A model generated the notes under the pieces. That model was not told the origin of the DNA and searched no databases. It worked only from the letters and a program-made list of their open reading frames with translations. A stretch of DNA of 64,000 nucleotides from Pristionchus mayeri (taxonomy: Eukaryota > Nematoda > Chromadorea > Rhabditida > Neodiplogasteridae): assembly GCA_036245805.1 (NCBI GenBank), contig BTRK01000006.1, forward strand, positions 28,462,901 to 28,526,900. The letters are read 5' to 3'. Positions 48,801-60,127 of this stretch are shown piece after piece (position 1 is the first letter of the stretch; every line of letters begins with the position of its first letter). The position numbers were made by a program, and so were the translations under genes.

Positions 48801-50412
48801 TCAATTCATTCTTCCCTACTCATTCCTCTCTTCCATTCCCGGATCTCCTTAGTCGATTACTTCTTTCTTTCTGTATGTTATTGAGTGGATAAATGAGTGA
48901 GAGTCTCTCTCTCTCTTGGTTATCGTCCATGTGATCATTTTCAAGTGGGACATAGGAGGGAAGTCGATGGATGAGTCGACCCCCTTCCTCTCATTTCCAA
49001 CCCGAAACTTTCCCTCGAATGAGATACACGAGAAAAGCAGTAAGGATCTAGCAGAAAGTGAAAGGAAGCGAGAATTGGATAGGGAAAGTTGAGAGGGAAG
49101 AGCGGAGAGTGAAATGGAACAAAGTGGAATGAGAAAGTGCATGGGGAGAGAAGACCTCACTGGAGGAGAACGGTGCAAGGATAAAGAGACAGGAGGAGAA
49201 TGGAGGAGGGGGCAGAGAGAGCAGAGTCTATCTATCAATCACTTCGGTATTAGAGGTAGCGTACCATCACAATCGGGTCTGGATCCATCTCTGGTTCTTG
49301 AGTTGGACACTTCGATTCCGTCTTCGTCGACACAGAAACACTGACGGGCATCTGGTTCGCATTGAGTGCGGGCGAAGTTACCTGGATGATGCAAGGATAG
49401 AATAGAGTGTTCATAATTGGGAATGGATGTATCAAGAGGGAGACTCACCATTTCCATCACACTGGGGAACGAATCCTCCCTTAATGAGCGAGGAAGACGC
49501 CAATGAACGACGTCTATCGCATTCTACAAATATCGATTGGATCATCACTTGATGAATGGATGCTCACCAGTACGGGCTTCCTTGGTTGTCGTTGTGGAGG
49601 CAGTCGTCGATCGTACAGTAGTGGAAGGGGATACGGTAGTGGAGGGGGATACTGTAGTGGAGGGAAGTGTAGTAGGAAGGGACGTCTCAGTGATGGGAGT
49701 TCGAGTGGATGGGTTCATTGCTTCTTTCTCCAGAGGAGCGATAGTTCCATACGTCTCGAAGGAATCTCCAAGGGGGATAATTCGGAGGTTTCCTGAAGTA
49801 ATCAAATACGAGGATGTGATCCAATTATGAGAGGATAGTGAATGATTACCTGGTTCGACACATGCCTTCTCGCACTCTTCCTTGAATCGGAATAGTTGTG
49901 GTTCGGAAGCATCGTTGGCGCAATGACCTGAGGAAGAAGAATCACTCTCACTCACTTATATCGGAGTTGCACTTAAAGAGGGAAAGTGATTACTCACCGT
50001 ACGGATAAGAGACGCATTCATCATTTCTCATGTAGTATCTAAGTACGAATTGAGATCGAGTGGGTGCTCCATTCCCGTTTGGGCATCTTCCTCTGAAGGG
50101 CTGACGGTCGCAAGGATCCACTTCAGCCGCTCAAAGGAAACAATAGTTTCAGATTAGGAGATTGATAGTCTACCGTAGTCTTAGAATGGGAGATCTATAG
50201 TCTACCGTAGTCTTAGAATGGGAGATCGATAGTCTACCGTAGTCTTAGAATGGGAGATCGATAGTCTACCGTAGTCTTAGAATGGGAGATCGATAGTCTA
50301 CCGTAGTCTTAGAATGGGGGATCGATAGTCTACCGTAGTCGTCTTTGTGAAAGGACAACTGACCTTGTGAAAGGGCCGAAGCCACTAACAGAAGCGCTAT
50401 GGAGCGCCTCAT
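38598..50412 (-). CDS. mlt-11: MLT-11-like multi-Kunitz secreted protein (moulting factor)
   Basis: 34 exons join in phase from ATG 50412 to TGA 38598-38600, about 2,920 residues. Order: signal peptide ([17 protein letters not shown]); Kunitz K1; thyroglobulin type-1 (about 162-225, [11 protein letters not shown]); K2; lustrin-like Cys module; K3-K6; two antistasin-like modules ([17 protein letters not shown]); Pro/Ser linker; K7; 3.6-kb exon 41841-45439 (Thr/Ser/Pro, Glu/Lys repeats, acidic); K8; degenerate K9; acidic linker; lustrin-like module; RRKR basic site; K10; two lustrin-like modules; K11 at the C-terminus (GCGGNENRF). Kunitz domains inhibit serine proteases, thyroglobulin domains often cysteine proteases. 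In C. elegans MLT-11 is a secreted cuticle/moulting protein. The large exon contains an apparent -1 frameshift between 43700 and 43810. Orthology rests on architecture and is strong but not proved. Confidence 0.87.
38724..38965 (-). other. mlt-11: mlt-11 penultimate exon, first part of Kunitz K11
   Basis: It carries [13 protein letters not shown] with Arg at P1, the only clearly trypsin-type reactive site in the protein. The domain is completed by the last exon 38598-38663 (ADCESTCMS, then stop). Confidence 0.85.
39762..39808. repeat. (CT)n microsatellite in a mlt-11 intron
   Basis: About 23 CT repeats sit immediately after exon 39835-40011 on the coding strand, forming a GA tract in the transcript. 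Confidence 0.9.
40277..40486 (-). other. mlt-11: mlt-11 exon with dibasic RRKR site before Kunitz K10
   Basis: [16 protein letters not shown] offers a furin-type R-x-K/R-R cleavage site between the second lustrin-like module and K10 ([12 protein letters not shown]). It could release the C-terminal part. Cleavage is inferred from sequence only. Confidence 0.7.
41841..45439 (-). other. mlt-11: mlt-11 giant low-complexity exon with frameshift
   Basis: The exon enters in phase 1 and exits in phase 1, so its length should be divisible by three; 3,599 bases is one short. The first reading frame covers Thr-rich and (KIEKKEE)n text down to about 43808. The second is open only below 43811 and runs through Ser/Glu-rich text to the donor at 41841. 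The Glu/Lys part is a 24-bp repeat (43960-44130). A base lost in the assembly of this repeat is the simplest explanation. Confidence 0.75.
50169..50340. repeat. 32-bp tandem repeat in intron 1 of mlt-11
   Basis: About 5.4 copies of a 32-bp unit starting TCTACCGTAGTCTTAGAATG, at 50169, 50201, 50233, 50265, 50297 and 50329. Copies are nearly identical, suggesting recent expansion. It lies within the first intron, between the signal-peptide exon and K1. Confidence 0.95.
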
Positions 50413-50424
50413 TTGATCTCCCTT

Positions 50425-50431
50425 CTGGAAT
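50425..50431 (-). promoter_or_regulatory. Candidate trans-splice acceptor upstream of the mlt-11 ATG
   Basis: On the minus strand ATAATTCCAG is followed by AAGGGAGATCAAATG, so a good 3' splice site lies 12 bases before the start codon with no obvious upstream exon. In nematodes this is the usual layout for spliced-leader addition. Use of the site is inferred. Confidence 0.45.
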
Positions 50432-52723
50432 TATCGATTTATTGTGAATGGATTAGGACTTGAATGAAGGGATTACGTGTTCTGAAGGATAATGGAATGA
50501 GATGGAAATAGGGCGGTTCGAATGGAAAAGATGGTGGGAATTGTGAAATGACCCGTCCAGAGTGATAGGGAATGGAGAGATTAGAAGAAGCACATCCGGA
50601 ATGTCTATTATGGAGAGATTGAATGGGCATGGAGGATCAAATGTGAGGTGTGGAGAGGGGAGGGGGGGGGAGGGGGGAGGGGAGAGGAGAGAGGGGGGAG
50701 GGGAGGATGTACCCTCAGGATCTGAGGATATGAGGATGTACCCTCAGGACACGAGAGATTATGAGAAACGATACTAAGGATCCATTCACTTTTAGCGACC
50801 TTGACATCAAAAGGAGTTCAGTTTTCGGGTGTGATGAATGAGATGGAAGATCAGAAGAATGAGGAAAGATTATGGAGTCAAACAGCATGAATAGAAGAAA
50901 GGTACTGTATCGGGAGGAGACCATGGTAGGAGAAGGAACCAATGCCGATCCATTCTTCCAAGAAAGTCACAAGATACACGAAGAAAAGAGCAGATAGTGA
51001 TAGATCCAGAATAGCTCCTCCCTACCCCCTCCCTCTCATCTCCTCCCTACCTCCTCCCCCTCTCTCTCCTCCCACCTTCCTTCTTCTCCCTTCCCTTTTC
51101 AGCTTCTTCCTACTGGCTAAAATAGGTCGAAGAATGACTCCCACTCCGTCTCGAGAGGGAGATCCTCTGAGAAATGAAGAGAGGGGAAGAGAGAGAGAGA
51201 ACGGAGAAGTGAAAGCTAGATTGAAACTAGCCTGAGTTGATGTGATCGAGGAGTCATTGAAAGAAAGGTGATGAAACTTACGTGAATTATGAATTCTAGT
51301 TGGGACAATGAGTTTGCAAAAGTAAGGAATTCGAGTGATGAGAAGGAGTCGCATGGGGGTATGCATTCGGATTGTGATCTATCTCGAATGGAATCTATCC
51401 GTGAGGTCAATGAGAATGCAGCCTACTTCGACGTAGAGATTGGAAGGAGAGATGGAATGAGAGAGAAAGCAGATGGATCGAAGGGGAGAAATCAGTGAAT
51501 CGGGGTGTTGAATGGGACTGGATGGGATTGCCCTCACGGTACTCCCATTGGATGAGCGGATTGGCGAGAATAAAGGAACGGACGAAAGAATGTCAAGAGA
51601 CCTCTTTTTGTCTCGGACCAGCCATTTCTTGTTGGATGGGAGAGGATGAGTAATGCGAATATTGAAGAGAAGATTGGCAGGATTATGGAGGATGAGCGAT
51701 GATTATGAGCATCACTCAGAATGGAAAGATATCCACCATTCCTCATTCTACCAACATCAAGACGACTAGGAAACTATGCTACACAATAAGGAGTTTAGGC
51801 AATTCAGGAACTCTCGATTTCCCTTTCGTATTCTATCTGCGAGTGATTGGGAAGGTTCAGTGATAGGGAAGAGAAATAGACGATACTCAGTCATTGTCCT
51901 AGATTTCCCCCAGTGAGAGTGAGATAATGGAATGCTAAGGAGATACGGATATCAGCAAGGATGGAGATGTGAGTTCATTAGAGGGACAGAGATAGGGCTT
52001 CTCCTATCGCACAATTCTACAGTTTGGGAGGGGAATGTGTGTGGTAAGCAAATGTGAGTAGTCAGAGGTGGATATGGAAAGGGAAAAGGAGTGGCTGGAT
52101 GAAAAGGACTCCCATTGAGAAAAGACTAGGGGAATGAGGAGGGAGGATTCACTGATCTCGTCTATCAGATCAAGGATATCGTGACTCGATGTACATCGTA
52201 ACGAGGTGTGAATGGGAGTGTTCCCCTAGGGGGATCTATCTCTTCCCCTCATCTGCTGACCCCCTCTAGGAAGGATGTTATTGAAGGAATCTCCACCTAC
52301 CCATTCCATATCTCTTCCTCCTCATCTCTCCCATTCCTTCTTCTTTGCAAAAGTGCACATTCCCATCACTATCACTCGTCGTTTTCCCTCTTTTCCCTCA
52401 TCTGATGAGCCTTACAAAAGGTGTAAATAGTCAACAATACTTTTATCATACAAGTCAATGTGTAGATATTCTCGGTTAGTCATTCGTATCACCGTAATCA
52501 CTCGATATTCAGTCAATGGCAATGTGGATAATGTATGGAAGGGGCAAGATTGAGAATGAATACTAGAATAAGAGAGACTCGCTAGTCAATGCTAATTAAC
52601 AAAAAATTAAATAAATGCACACACTGATCGTTCACTAAAAGGGAAACTCGGAGTAGATAAATGAAGACTACGCGAATTTATGGATGAGATCAGAAGAATT
52701 GAGGTACGAAAGGAGGGAGGAGA
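50432..52723. other. Intergenic region between vab-8 and mlt-11 (mlt-11 upstream region)
   Basis: No supported exon. It should hold the mlt-11 promoter and the vab-8 3' UTR. G-rich runs lie at 50655-50705, a small direct duplication (AGGATGTACCCTCAGGA) at about 50703 and 50732, and one AGGTCA nuclear-receptor half site at 51405-51410. In C. elegans mlt-11 is under NHR-23 control, but a single half site is weak evidence. Confidence 0.5.
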
Positions 52724-55700
52724 TCACAACAAAGAAGTAACAAGCATCGCATGGTTCTGACATGCAACGAGTCTCTTCTCCAGAATTCGATTCTCCTAAA
52801 ATGAACAATTTAGAATTGATTGTATTGTCCTCAGAGAAAGAAAACGGTAAAGTGAGGGACAAGAATGAACACTGAACGAATGTGCAATCGATCTACCGAT
52901 CGATAACGGGAAATTGGATCTACAATAATCTGGATATCACCACGATTCGTACTCACCACCCTGTGTAGTGCCTATTACTCCTGTAAGTGTCTGATACCTC
53001 CCTCTAGCGTTCTCCTTTCCTCTACCGTACCCTTATCCTTCCTTCTACCGTACCCGTGATCTACCTGCATGAGAGTGTCTAGCAGAGTAGTGTGTGATAG
53101 GGCGCTCTTCCCTTCCAATTCTCCCCATTCCTCGACTCTTTCTCCAATTCGTTCCTTGGCCTCTCGTAGATCCTTAAATGGAGATCAGAATGGAATCAAT
53201 CGTGGTCTTCCCCTCACCATCTGAAGTTTCCTCTGTTTCTCCCTCAATTTGTCACTTTCTCTCGCTGCCATTCCACATCTCTTCTCAATCACTCGGAATC
53301 GATCGTTTTTCTCGTTCCTCGCTGCAATTCCACCCCTTTCCCCTCTCCTCCCCCCTCCTCTCCTCCCTTCTCTCCTCCCTCATCTTCCTCTCCTCCTCCC
53401 TTCCTCTCCTCAACTCACAGTAATATCGATAGTCTCCAGTGGCAGATTCATATCCGGATGATGCAGAGTAACTCTCCCTCTTGTTCTTCTTTCCACTCAC
53501 TAAACTGCTTCCATTGTCATCCGACCCTCTACCAGAAGACTCCGCCCCCGAGTGAACACGGGCTGGAGTAACCTGCGATAGATCAAAGATCAATTACACT
53601 CATTCCGCATGCTAGTCATTCTAAATCACTAATGAGGATTGGAGAATTCAAATGTAGATGGAGAGAGAAGGAGGACCTTAGAGTAGGGTGATCGAAGGGA
53701 GAGATTGGAGTGGGAAGGAGTGACTTCCTCTCTCTTCTTCCCTGATTCCTCCTTCTCACGAGAACGACCCCTGCAGAAGATGAGAAGTGAATGAATGAGG
53801 GAATACTCACGATCTCCTTTCCTTCCTCACGGGGAGACTACTACTCTTCGATCGATGAATGGGAGATGAAGAATTAGAGAGAGAAGGAGTTCTTGAGGGG
53901 AAGACCACCTTCCGAGAGGAGATAATGGGAGTAGAAGGGAGGGAGTCAGAGGAATGATCAACACGCTTAAGACTGAAATACCAAGAATGGAATAACGAAT
54001 TATGAGGAATTGCACATACGAAAACTCTTTTGATCCAATAACAATTCACTCAAATTCTGTCGCTCCTCAATCTCGATAATCTCACCCCGCTGCCTTAAGA
54101 GTGAAGTTGGATAGATGAGTAGTGAATTGTTTGAGGAGAGGAGGTTCCAATTGTCTCTTGATCTCTTCCCTCCTCCTTCTCAATTCCTCTTCTTCTTCTT
54201 TCAATTCATCTCTTCTCCTTCTCAATTCCTCCTTCCTCTCTTCTTCTTCCTTCTTCATTGCATCATTCGAACTACTAGAACTCGTCTGGCAGCAGTTCAA
54301 TCCCATTCTTTTCTTCTGTCGTTGTCTCTCATTCTCATTCAACTGCAATGGTCAGTTCCTCTTCCTTCTCCCCTTTCCACTCACTTCCTTCAATCGTTCG
54401 TTACCGTATTCCTCTAGATGGCTAGCCCTTCTGTACACATCCATCTCCGATGGTTCCTCCTCCATCGACAGAAGTGATGAAGTCTGCAAGAACTCGTGAA
54501 TGGGAAGCATCAATGGACGAGATACCCTGGAGGTCTCCTTCAGTAGTTCTCCTCTTACTCGAGTGAGCATATCATGGGAGAGAACGGAAGAAATCGAAGC
54601 TCCCATCGCCCTTTCGAGATCTCCATCCTGTCCCTAAAGAGAAGGAATTGGTCTCGATAGATGTCTCCTCCCTCCCTGTACCTCCAATGATTCTCCCTCG
54701 TGCACTTCACTACCATCGATAGCTTCTCGACTCAGAATGGAGAGTGGATGTTTCCCATTGGTGAGAATGGCAGATTGTCCACTTCTGATTGACTCTCGAA
54801 GGGAATCTTCGTCCATCTCCAGAATGTCCTCCAATGGACGAGGCAATCGAATCTCACTGCAATATCTAACTATTAGCTCATTCCAAGAGATATCTCTTCA
54901 ATCCTCACCCTTCTTTCTCATCTAAGCAATCATTCTCTTCGTAGTCGTCATCTTCATCTTCTCCATCATTCTTCCCCTTTTCACTTCCCATCGATTCTTC
55001 CATCCACAATAGAATTGCTTGTCGTTTCTCTTCCTCTTCTGCTTCACTCAAAACCAATGATTATTATATTGAAGGACGAATTGATTGAACGACTGGGGGG
55101 AATCTGACCGATGTCTTCTCTTGTCTGTCTCGTTCCCTTCTCTTCTTCCACTCTTGGATGCTCCGCCGAAGATCACTCGAGGCTGCAATCACACACTACT
55201 CCCGGGGGGCGGACATTTGCGCAACGACCATTTGCGCAACGGAGCGCCGTTCGAAGGGAAGTTGACTTAACAAATTGGGAGTTGTTTCACTGTAACTAGT
55301 GTGCAGTAACCCTACAAGTACATACATAAATCTTGTTGCTAGGCGATCATGAGTTTTACTCGTCATCAACGACCGGGGGTTCATGGTTCAAAATTGAGAA
55401 TTTGAGTAAAAAATCATGGTTAGATAGACACCAAATTCCGTAAACAATCCACATCCATTTTAGTGGGATACATTAGTTACTGAGGTACTAAAATATCGAT
55501 TGGTTACAGTACTCTGTGTTTGTCTAATCTTGATTTTCTACTCAAATTCTCAATTTTGGACCATGAACCCCCGGTCGTTGGTGACGAGTAAAACTAATGA
55601 TCGCCTAGCAACAAGATTAATGTATGTACTTGTAAGGTAGCACACACTAGTTACAGTGTAACAACTCCCAATTTGTTAAGTCAACTTCCCTTCGAACGGC

Positions 55701-58700
55701 GCTCCGTTGCGCAAGTGGTCATTGCGCAAATGTCCGCCCCCCCCCCCCCCCCCCTACTCCCTATTCAGATGTCGATATTCGCATAACATCAATATCTGAC
55801 TATTTCATCTTCCTCTTCATCATCGATGATTCCTTTGCTTGTCCCAGGAGGGGAAATCATCTCTTCGTATACTCGAGAGTAGGGAGAGAAGAATGGAGTG
55901 TAGCCTGGAATGAGAAGCCTCATTCCTCCTCCTCTCATTCCCTCTCTTACCTTTGAGAAGGGGTGCTACACTGCTACCCGGTAGTCCTTCCCTTGATGGA
56001 GAAGGAAGGGAACAATGAGAGGGGGAAGAAGAACAGTGGATAGGAGACAACTGAAGACATTCAATCATCATCTCAAGCTGAATCCCCATTGATTCACCTG
56101 GAATTCCAATGGTTTCAGTGGTACTTCGAGGGTCGGAATTCTCGATTCCCTCATTACTTTATCCTTCCCTGATGACCGACGACCTAGAGTGCATTCGTAT
56201 TGAAGAGGATGGAGAGAGGGGAGAGGGGGGAAGGGAAGGGGAGGAGAGGAGGGAGAGGGAGGAAGGAGTGACCATTACCTAGATAGATGACAGTCTCTGC
56301 AGTAGATTGTTCAGACGAAGACTCGAGATCCGATCTCTTTTTCCTCTCGGTCGAAGAGACAGAAGATGATTCGATTCCCTGAATGGTCCTTTTATTCCTT
56401 CGATTAGATGGGAGTGAGTACTAATCGAGGGGAGACACAAAGAGAGAAGAAGAAGAGGAAGGAGGAGGGAGTCATCCTCTCTCCGCAATCAGTTGTATGC
56501 ACTACTAACCAGTGAGAGGAAGACGGATTTCCGACATACAAATATCTCACTACAATTCACGCTACGTAGACTTGCTAGTGTTTTGTAGAGTAAGTGAACA
56601 CCCTCATCTCAAGTTGTTGTTAGTTTTTTCTCTACTTATCACTCTTTCCCTTCCCCAAGTTGTAACATATAGATTGTGGTGGTGCGTGATAGGTTGATCC
56701 TCTATAGAGACTATCGTCGTTCCCTTCCTCAAACAGACTCACCCTCACTCTCCTTCCTACTCGACGTGCTTTACTCAGTTTACTGGCAAGTTGCAGAATG
56801 TTCTCGTTCTCGTCTCTGGAATGAAGGAGGAGAGAGGAAGAGAGGAGGGAGAGGAAGAGGGAGGGGAGGGAGTGGAGGGGTAAAAGTTTCACAGTGAAAT
56901 CCCAGTGGGGAGCCCGCATGTATCTCACTTGGAAATCCACTGGGATCCCACTGGGAAACTCGCTCCCACTGGATCCCACTGGGATACTACTGTGATCCCA
57001 CTGAGAAAATCCACAGGGATCCCACTTGGAAAAATCCCACTGGGAAATTCCACTGTGATCCCACTGGGATCCCACTGTGAAATTCCACTTTCATCCCACT
57101 GGGATAGCGACTTGAACAGACTTTCCCAGTGGGATCACAGTGGTACCCCAGTGGGATCCCAGTGGATTTCCCAGTGAGATACATGCGGGCTCCCCACTGG
57201 GATTTCACTGGGATCCCACTGTTCAACTTTTACCAGAGATGAGAGAGAGAGGAGGGGGTACCTCCGATGTGCGAATGAGCATAGAATGGTGGTTAGTCTG
57301 CATCGGCCGACCTCGCATCGCAGTAGTTGACCCAGTGTGGAGTCTCTGCAATTCCATCCTTGCATGTACTGACGACGAAGGATTCGAAGGGAGACAAAGA
57401 AGTCCCAGAATTATACAACTCCCCCCGCTCTCTCTCTGCACATTAAAACAATATCCTTGTTGATCTCTCTCCCTCCGAACTTCCCTCAATCCACTTCAAT
57501 CGTTTTCTCGAGATGTCTCAGTAGCCCTCAATTCATTGTTTCTTTCCCCTTCTATTCCTAAGGGACGTCTCTCGTTTTGATGTCCAACAATCGAAGGACT
57601 TAGGACGGCAAAAGGAGCCGAAAGGGGGCTACTACCACGGGAGGAATTACTCATCCCCCCCCCTTCGATCCATGCAGTGATGAATTACGAACCACTTCTT
57701 CCTATTACCACTCTCAGGAGGAGACAAGCTAATTGGAAGAGATATCGGAGGACTCACCTATTGGGAAGATTCTTCTGTCCCTGAGAGAGAGAGATGAGGA
57801 TGTTACCTATGGAGGGCATCGAGAGAGAACCACGTTGAGAGTTACGTTCACCCATTCCGAGATCTACCTGAAGAGGACGGGGGATGGGGGATGGGGGGGG
57901 GGGGGGGTAGGGAATGGGAGGAGAGACTGACCAGATGGAAGGAGGACTTCCTTTCTGATCTGTATAGAGAAAGAGTGATGAAGAGATGGGAGAGTCGTTG
58001 AGTTTCTTCCTCCTCTGAAGATGTCAAGAAATGAGATATCCACGACCATTTAATGGAGAATCTCTTGCAGACACCTGTCTCTACTCAATTACAGGATAAA
58101 CAGAGGGAAGAGGTCAATTGGCAGTCCCGAAGCACACTGGATTACTGTTCGAGGAGGGGGAGAGAGGGGGGAGGGGGGGGGGGGGAGGAGACTGACCGAT
58201 GAGTCGGAAGTCGATGACAGTATTGAGGTAGAACATAGCCTGATCGATGGAGTCGACTCTAATCTCAGAGACATTCTCTATTCTCGCTCCTTCTACTGCA
58301 TCTTCCACTATCCGAACAGGAAATCGACGGGGATCTGTAATGATCTTTCTCCCTTCCTTTCCCTTCCTCTCCCTCACCAGTATTAAATTGGCTGAGTAGA
58401 TCAGTGATAGCATCGGTCCTCTGTGAGTAGTGAATGGCTGATAACTTGACCATGTATCCACTCCTAATAGCTTCGACACTGCAGAGATTAAGAATGAAGG
58501 ATGAGAGGAGGGAGGGAGGAAACCTCTTCTCGAGGATTGGGAATAGGTAAGAGATCGTCGATTGGCTGATTCCTTGCTGATCGTGGATGGAAGAGTAGAG
58601 AGAGGCATTCTTTGCTGCAATTCTCCCTTCTCTTCTTCCTTCTCAGACACTTCTTCCTTCCTTCCTTCATTCTACCATTTTATGATGTGACTGAGTGGTC

Positions 58701-59133
58701 ACTCCCACACATGATACACACACTTTTTACGAGCCGTTCGATGAGGAATAAAGTGAAGGAACGGAAGAGAGAGAGATGAATAGAGGGAAGAGAAGGATCT
58801 AGTAATTAGACTATGTGGGGGGATCATTCAGTGTATCAGAGGGATTAGAGAAGACATCAACTAGTGAGACAATGAGAGGAGAGTGTCAATGGTAGGAGTG
58901 GACTTGGAGTGTTACTCGAGGGGGAGATGAGGGGGGGGAGGGGGGAAGGGAGGGGGGAAGGGAGGGGGGAAGGGAGGGGGGAAGGAGGGGGGGGGGGGAA
59001 GGGGAGGGAGGGTGAAGGGGGGGAGGAGGGGGCACTCACTAGCGGAAGATCCTCCGAAGGAGATGAGACAACCGTCGATGCCCGATAGAAGGCCATGGAG
59101 GAGATCGGGGAGGAGGGAAGAAGAGATCTCACT
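52724..59133 (-). CDS. vab-8: Atypical kinesin VAB-8/KIF26-like, N-terminus unresolved
   Basis: Traced exons: 59040-59133, 58524-58614, 58378-58478, 58197-58334, 57932-58014, 57758-57867, 57262-57435, 56749 to about 56808, 56279-56420, 56098-56168, 55951-56050, 55801-55904, 55109-55182, 54909-55046, 54682-54856, 54385-54633, 54086-54342, 53811-53972, 53677-53770, 53419-53572, 53218-53321, 53065-53172 and 52724-52795 (TGA). Motor motifs: [20 protein letters not shown] (P-loop region), [27 protein letters not shown] and [17 protein letters not shown]. Then coiled coil ([17 protein letters not shown]), and a KIF26-like tail ([10 protein letters not shown]...W..., [20 protein letters not shown]). 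The GKS/T of the P-loop is absent, as in this non-classical branch. In C. elegans VAB-8 directs posterior cell and axon migration. At least one short motor exon between 57435 and 57758 and the 5' exons are not found. Confidence 0.85.
55204..55745. mobile_element. 0.54-kb TIR/foldback MITE in a vab-8 intron
   Basis: Arms of about 200 bp are inverse copies: GCGGACATTTGCGCAACGAC...CGAACGGCGCTCCG-type text at both ends, and CATGAACCCCCGGTCGTTG near the centre. The right end abuts a long C run. It sits wholly in the intron 55183-55800 and encodes nothing. Confidence 0.85.
56897..57232. repeat. Foldback built of many TCCCACTGGGA motifs, in a vab-8 intron
   Basis: The region has long inverted arms (GGGAGCCCGCATGTATCTCA against its inverse at about 57175-57195). 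It is filled with some twenty copies of the near-palindrome TCCCACTGGGA/TCCCAGTGGGA in both orientations, often within GATCCCACTGGGAAA. No coding frame is supported. It occupies much of the intron between exons 57262-57435 and 56749-56808. Confidence 0.85.
58922..59032. repeat. G-tract repeat (AAGGGAGGGGGG)n
   Basis: Repeated G3-G9 runs on the plus strand include four copies of a 12-bp unit. The transcript of vab-8 reads it as a C-rich tract directly after the P-loop exon. Confidence 0.9.
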
Positions 59134-60127
59134 CTGCAATAGAGGGAATTCTCTCACTTCCTCTTCATCTCCCTTTCAGTTCACTTCGATTACACCTTTT
59201 TCTCTCGATGACTCGAAGAGGCAAAGAGTTGTCACAGGGAGTGTTTTGAGTGTGAAAGAGGTAGTAAATAATCTCGCCAACCCATCTAACAATAGTTAAC
59301 TTGCCGATAGTGATCTCTTGCGTAACCCTCCCCCCTATCAGCTGGCCTTATCCTTCCCTCCTCCTTCTCCCTCCTCCCTCTCTCAACCATTGGATTAGTG
59401 ACAAACATCTGAGTAATGGGATCTGCCCAAGTAGTGGATGATGAATGTCCTTCTTCCTCTTGTCTCTCACGTCTTTCATTCTCTCTGGGGGAATGCATCA
59501 TTCAATTCCCTTCCTCCACCGACACTCCTTCATATTCTAGTAACACCTCTCACCTTACAACTACTTTCGCATTATCAAGTCTAACTCTCTGCTCCGATAG
59601 AAGGTGCTGACCATAAGCCATCTCACTCATCCTCCCTCTCTCCCTTTCTTTATTTTTTTTCACTCCACGGTTAATAGTCCTACAATCCTCATTATTCCTC
59701 TGCATCAAAGATATCTCCGAGCGATTTACGAGTCTTTTCCGGTGAGTGAACGGATCTCTTCCTTCTCCCTCCCACACTCCCTTCATATTCGAGAATAGAG
59801 AGGGAAATGAGTGATTACCTGGGCACACTCCGGTGTGAACACCGTATCAAATGCGTGCCTCGAGTGCGATTTCGTCGTGTGTGGGAGTAATATCTGATTG
59901 GTTGTTGTACAGTAAGAGAGACAACCGGGACGGAGATCATGGGAGGAGAGACGAGCACAGAGACGGATCTGAGAGAGAGAGAGAGAGAGAGAGATGATTG
60001 GAGATCAGCTATTATTCCTTCTTGATTCTCACCTTGTTCTTGTGGAGTCTCGGGAGCCCAGGAGGCCGTGGGCCTCTGTTCATGGTGTGGTGCGAGTGCA
60101 CCCAGAAGGGCGAGGAATACTGAAGAC
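59134..60127 (-). other. Probable 5' exons of vab-8, not resolved
   Basis: Candidate coding pieces on the minus strand are MNRGPRPPGLPRLHKNK followed by a GTGAGA donor (about 60030-60082), SEQRVRLDNAKVVVR with a GTGAGA donor (about 59552-59620), and TTWADPITQMFVTNPM (about 59395-59445). KVVVR resembles the first strand of a kinesin motor. Joins and phases could not be confirmed. Confidence 0.35.

Noticed and set aside
51405..51410. AGGTCA as an NHR-23 site for mlt-11
   Set aside because: A single six-base match in 2.3 kb is expected by chance and lacks the AT-rich 5' extension.
54010..54060. Micro-exon [11 protein letters not shown] in vab-8
   Set aside because: Its phases do not fit; exons 54086-54342 and 53811-53972 join directly in phase 2.
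58082..58145. Minus-strand exon [16 protein letters not shown] ending in TAA as the end of the kinesin
   Set aside because: Skipping it joins 58197 to 58014 in phase and restores the conserved SHLFITL block of kinesin motors.
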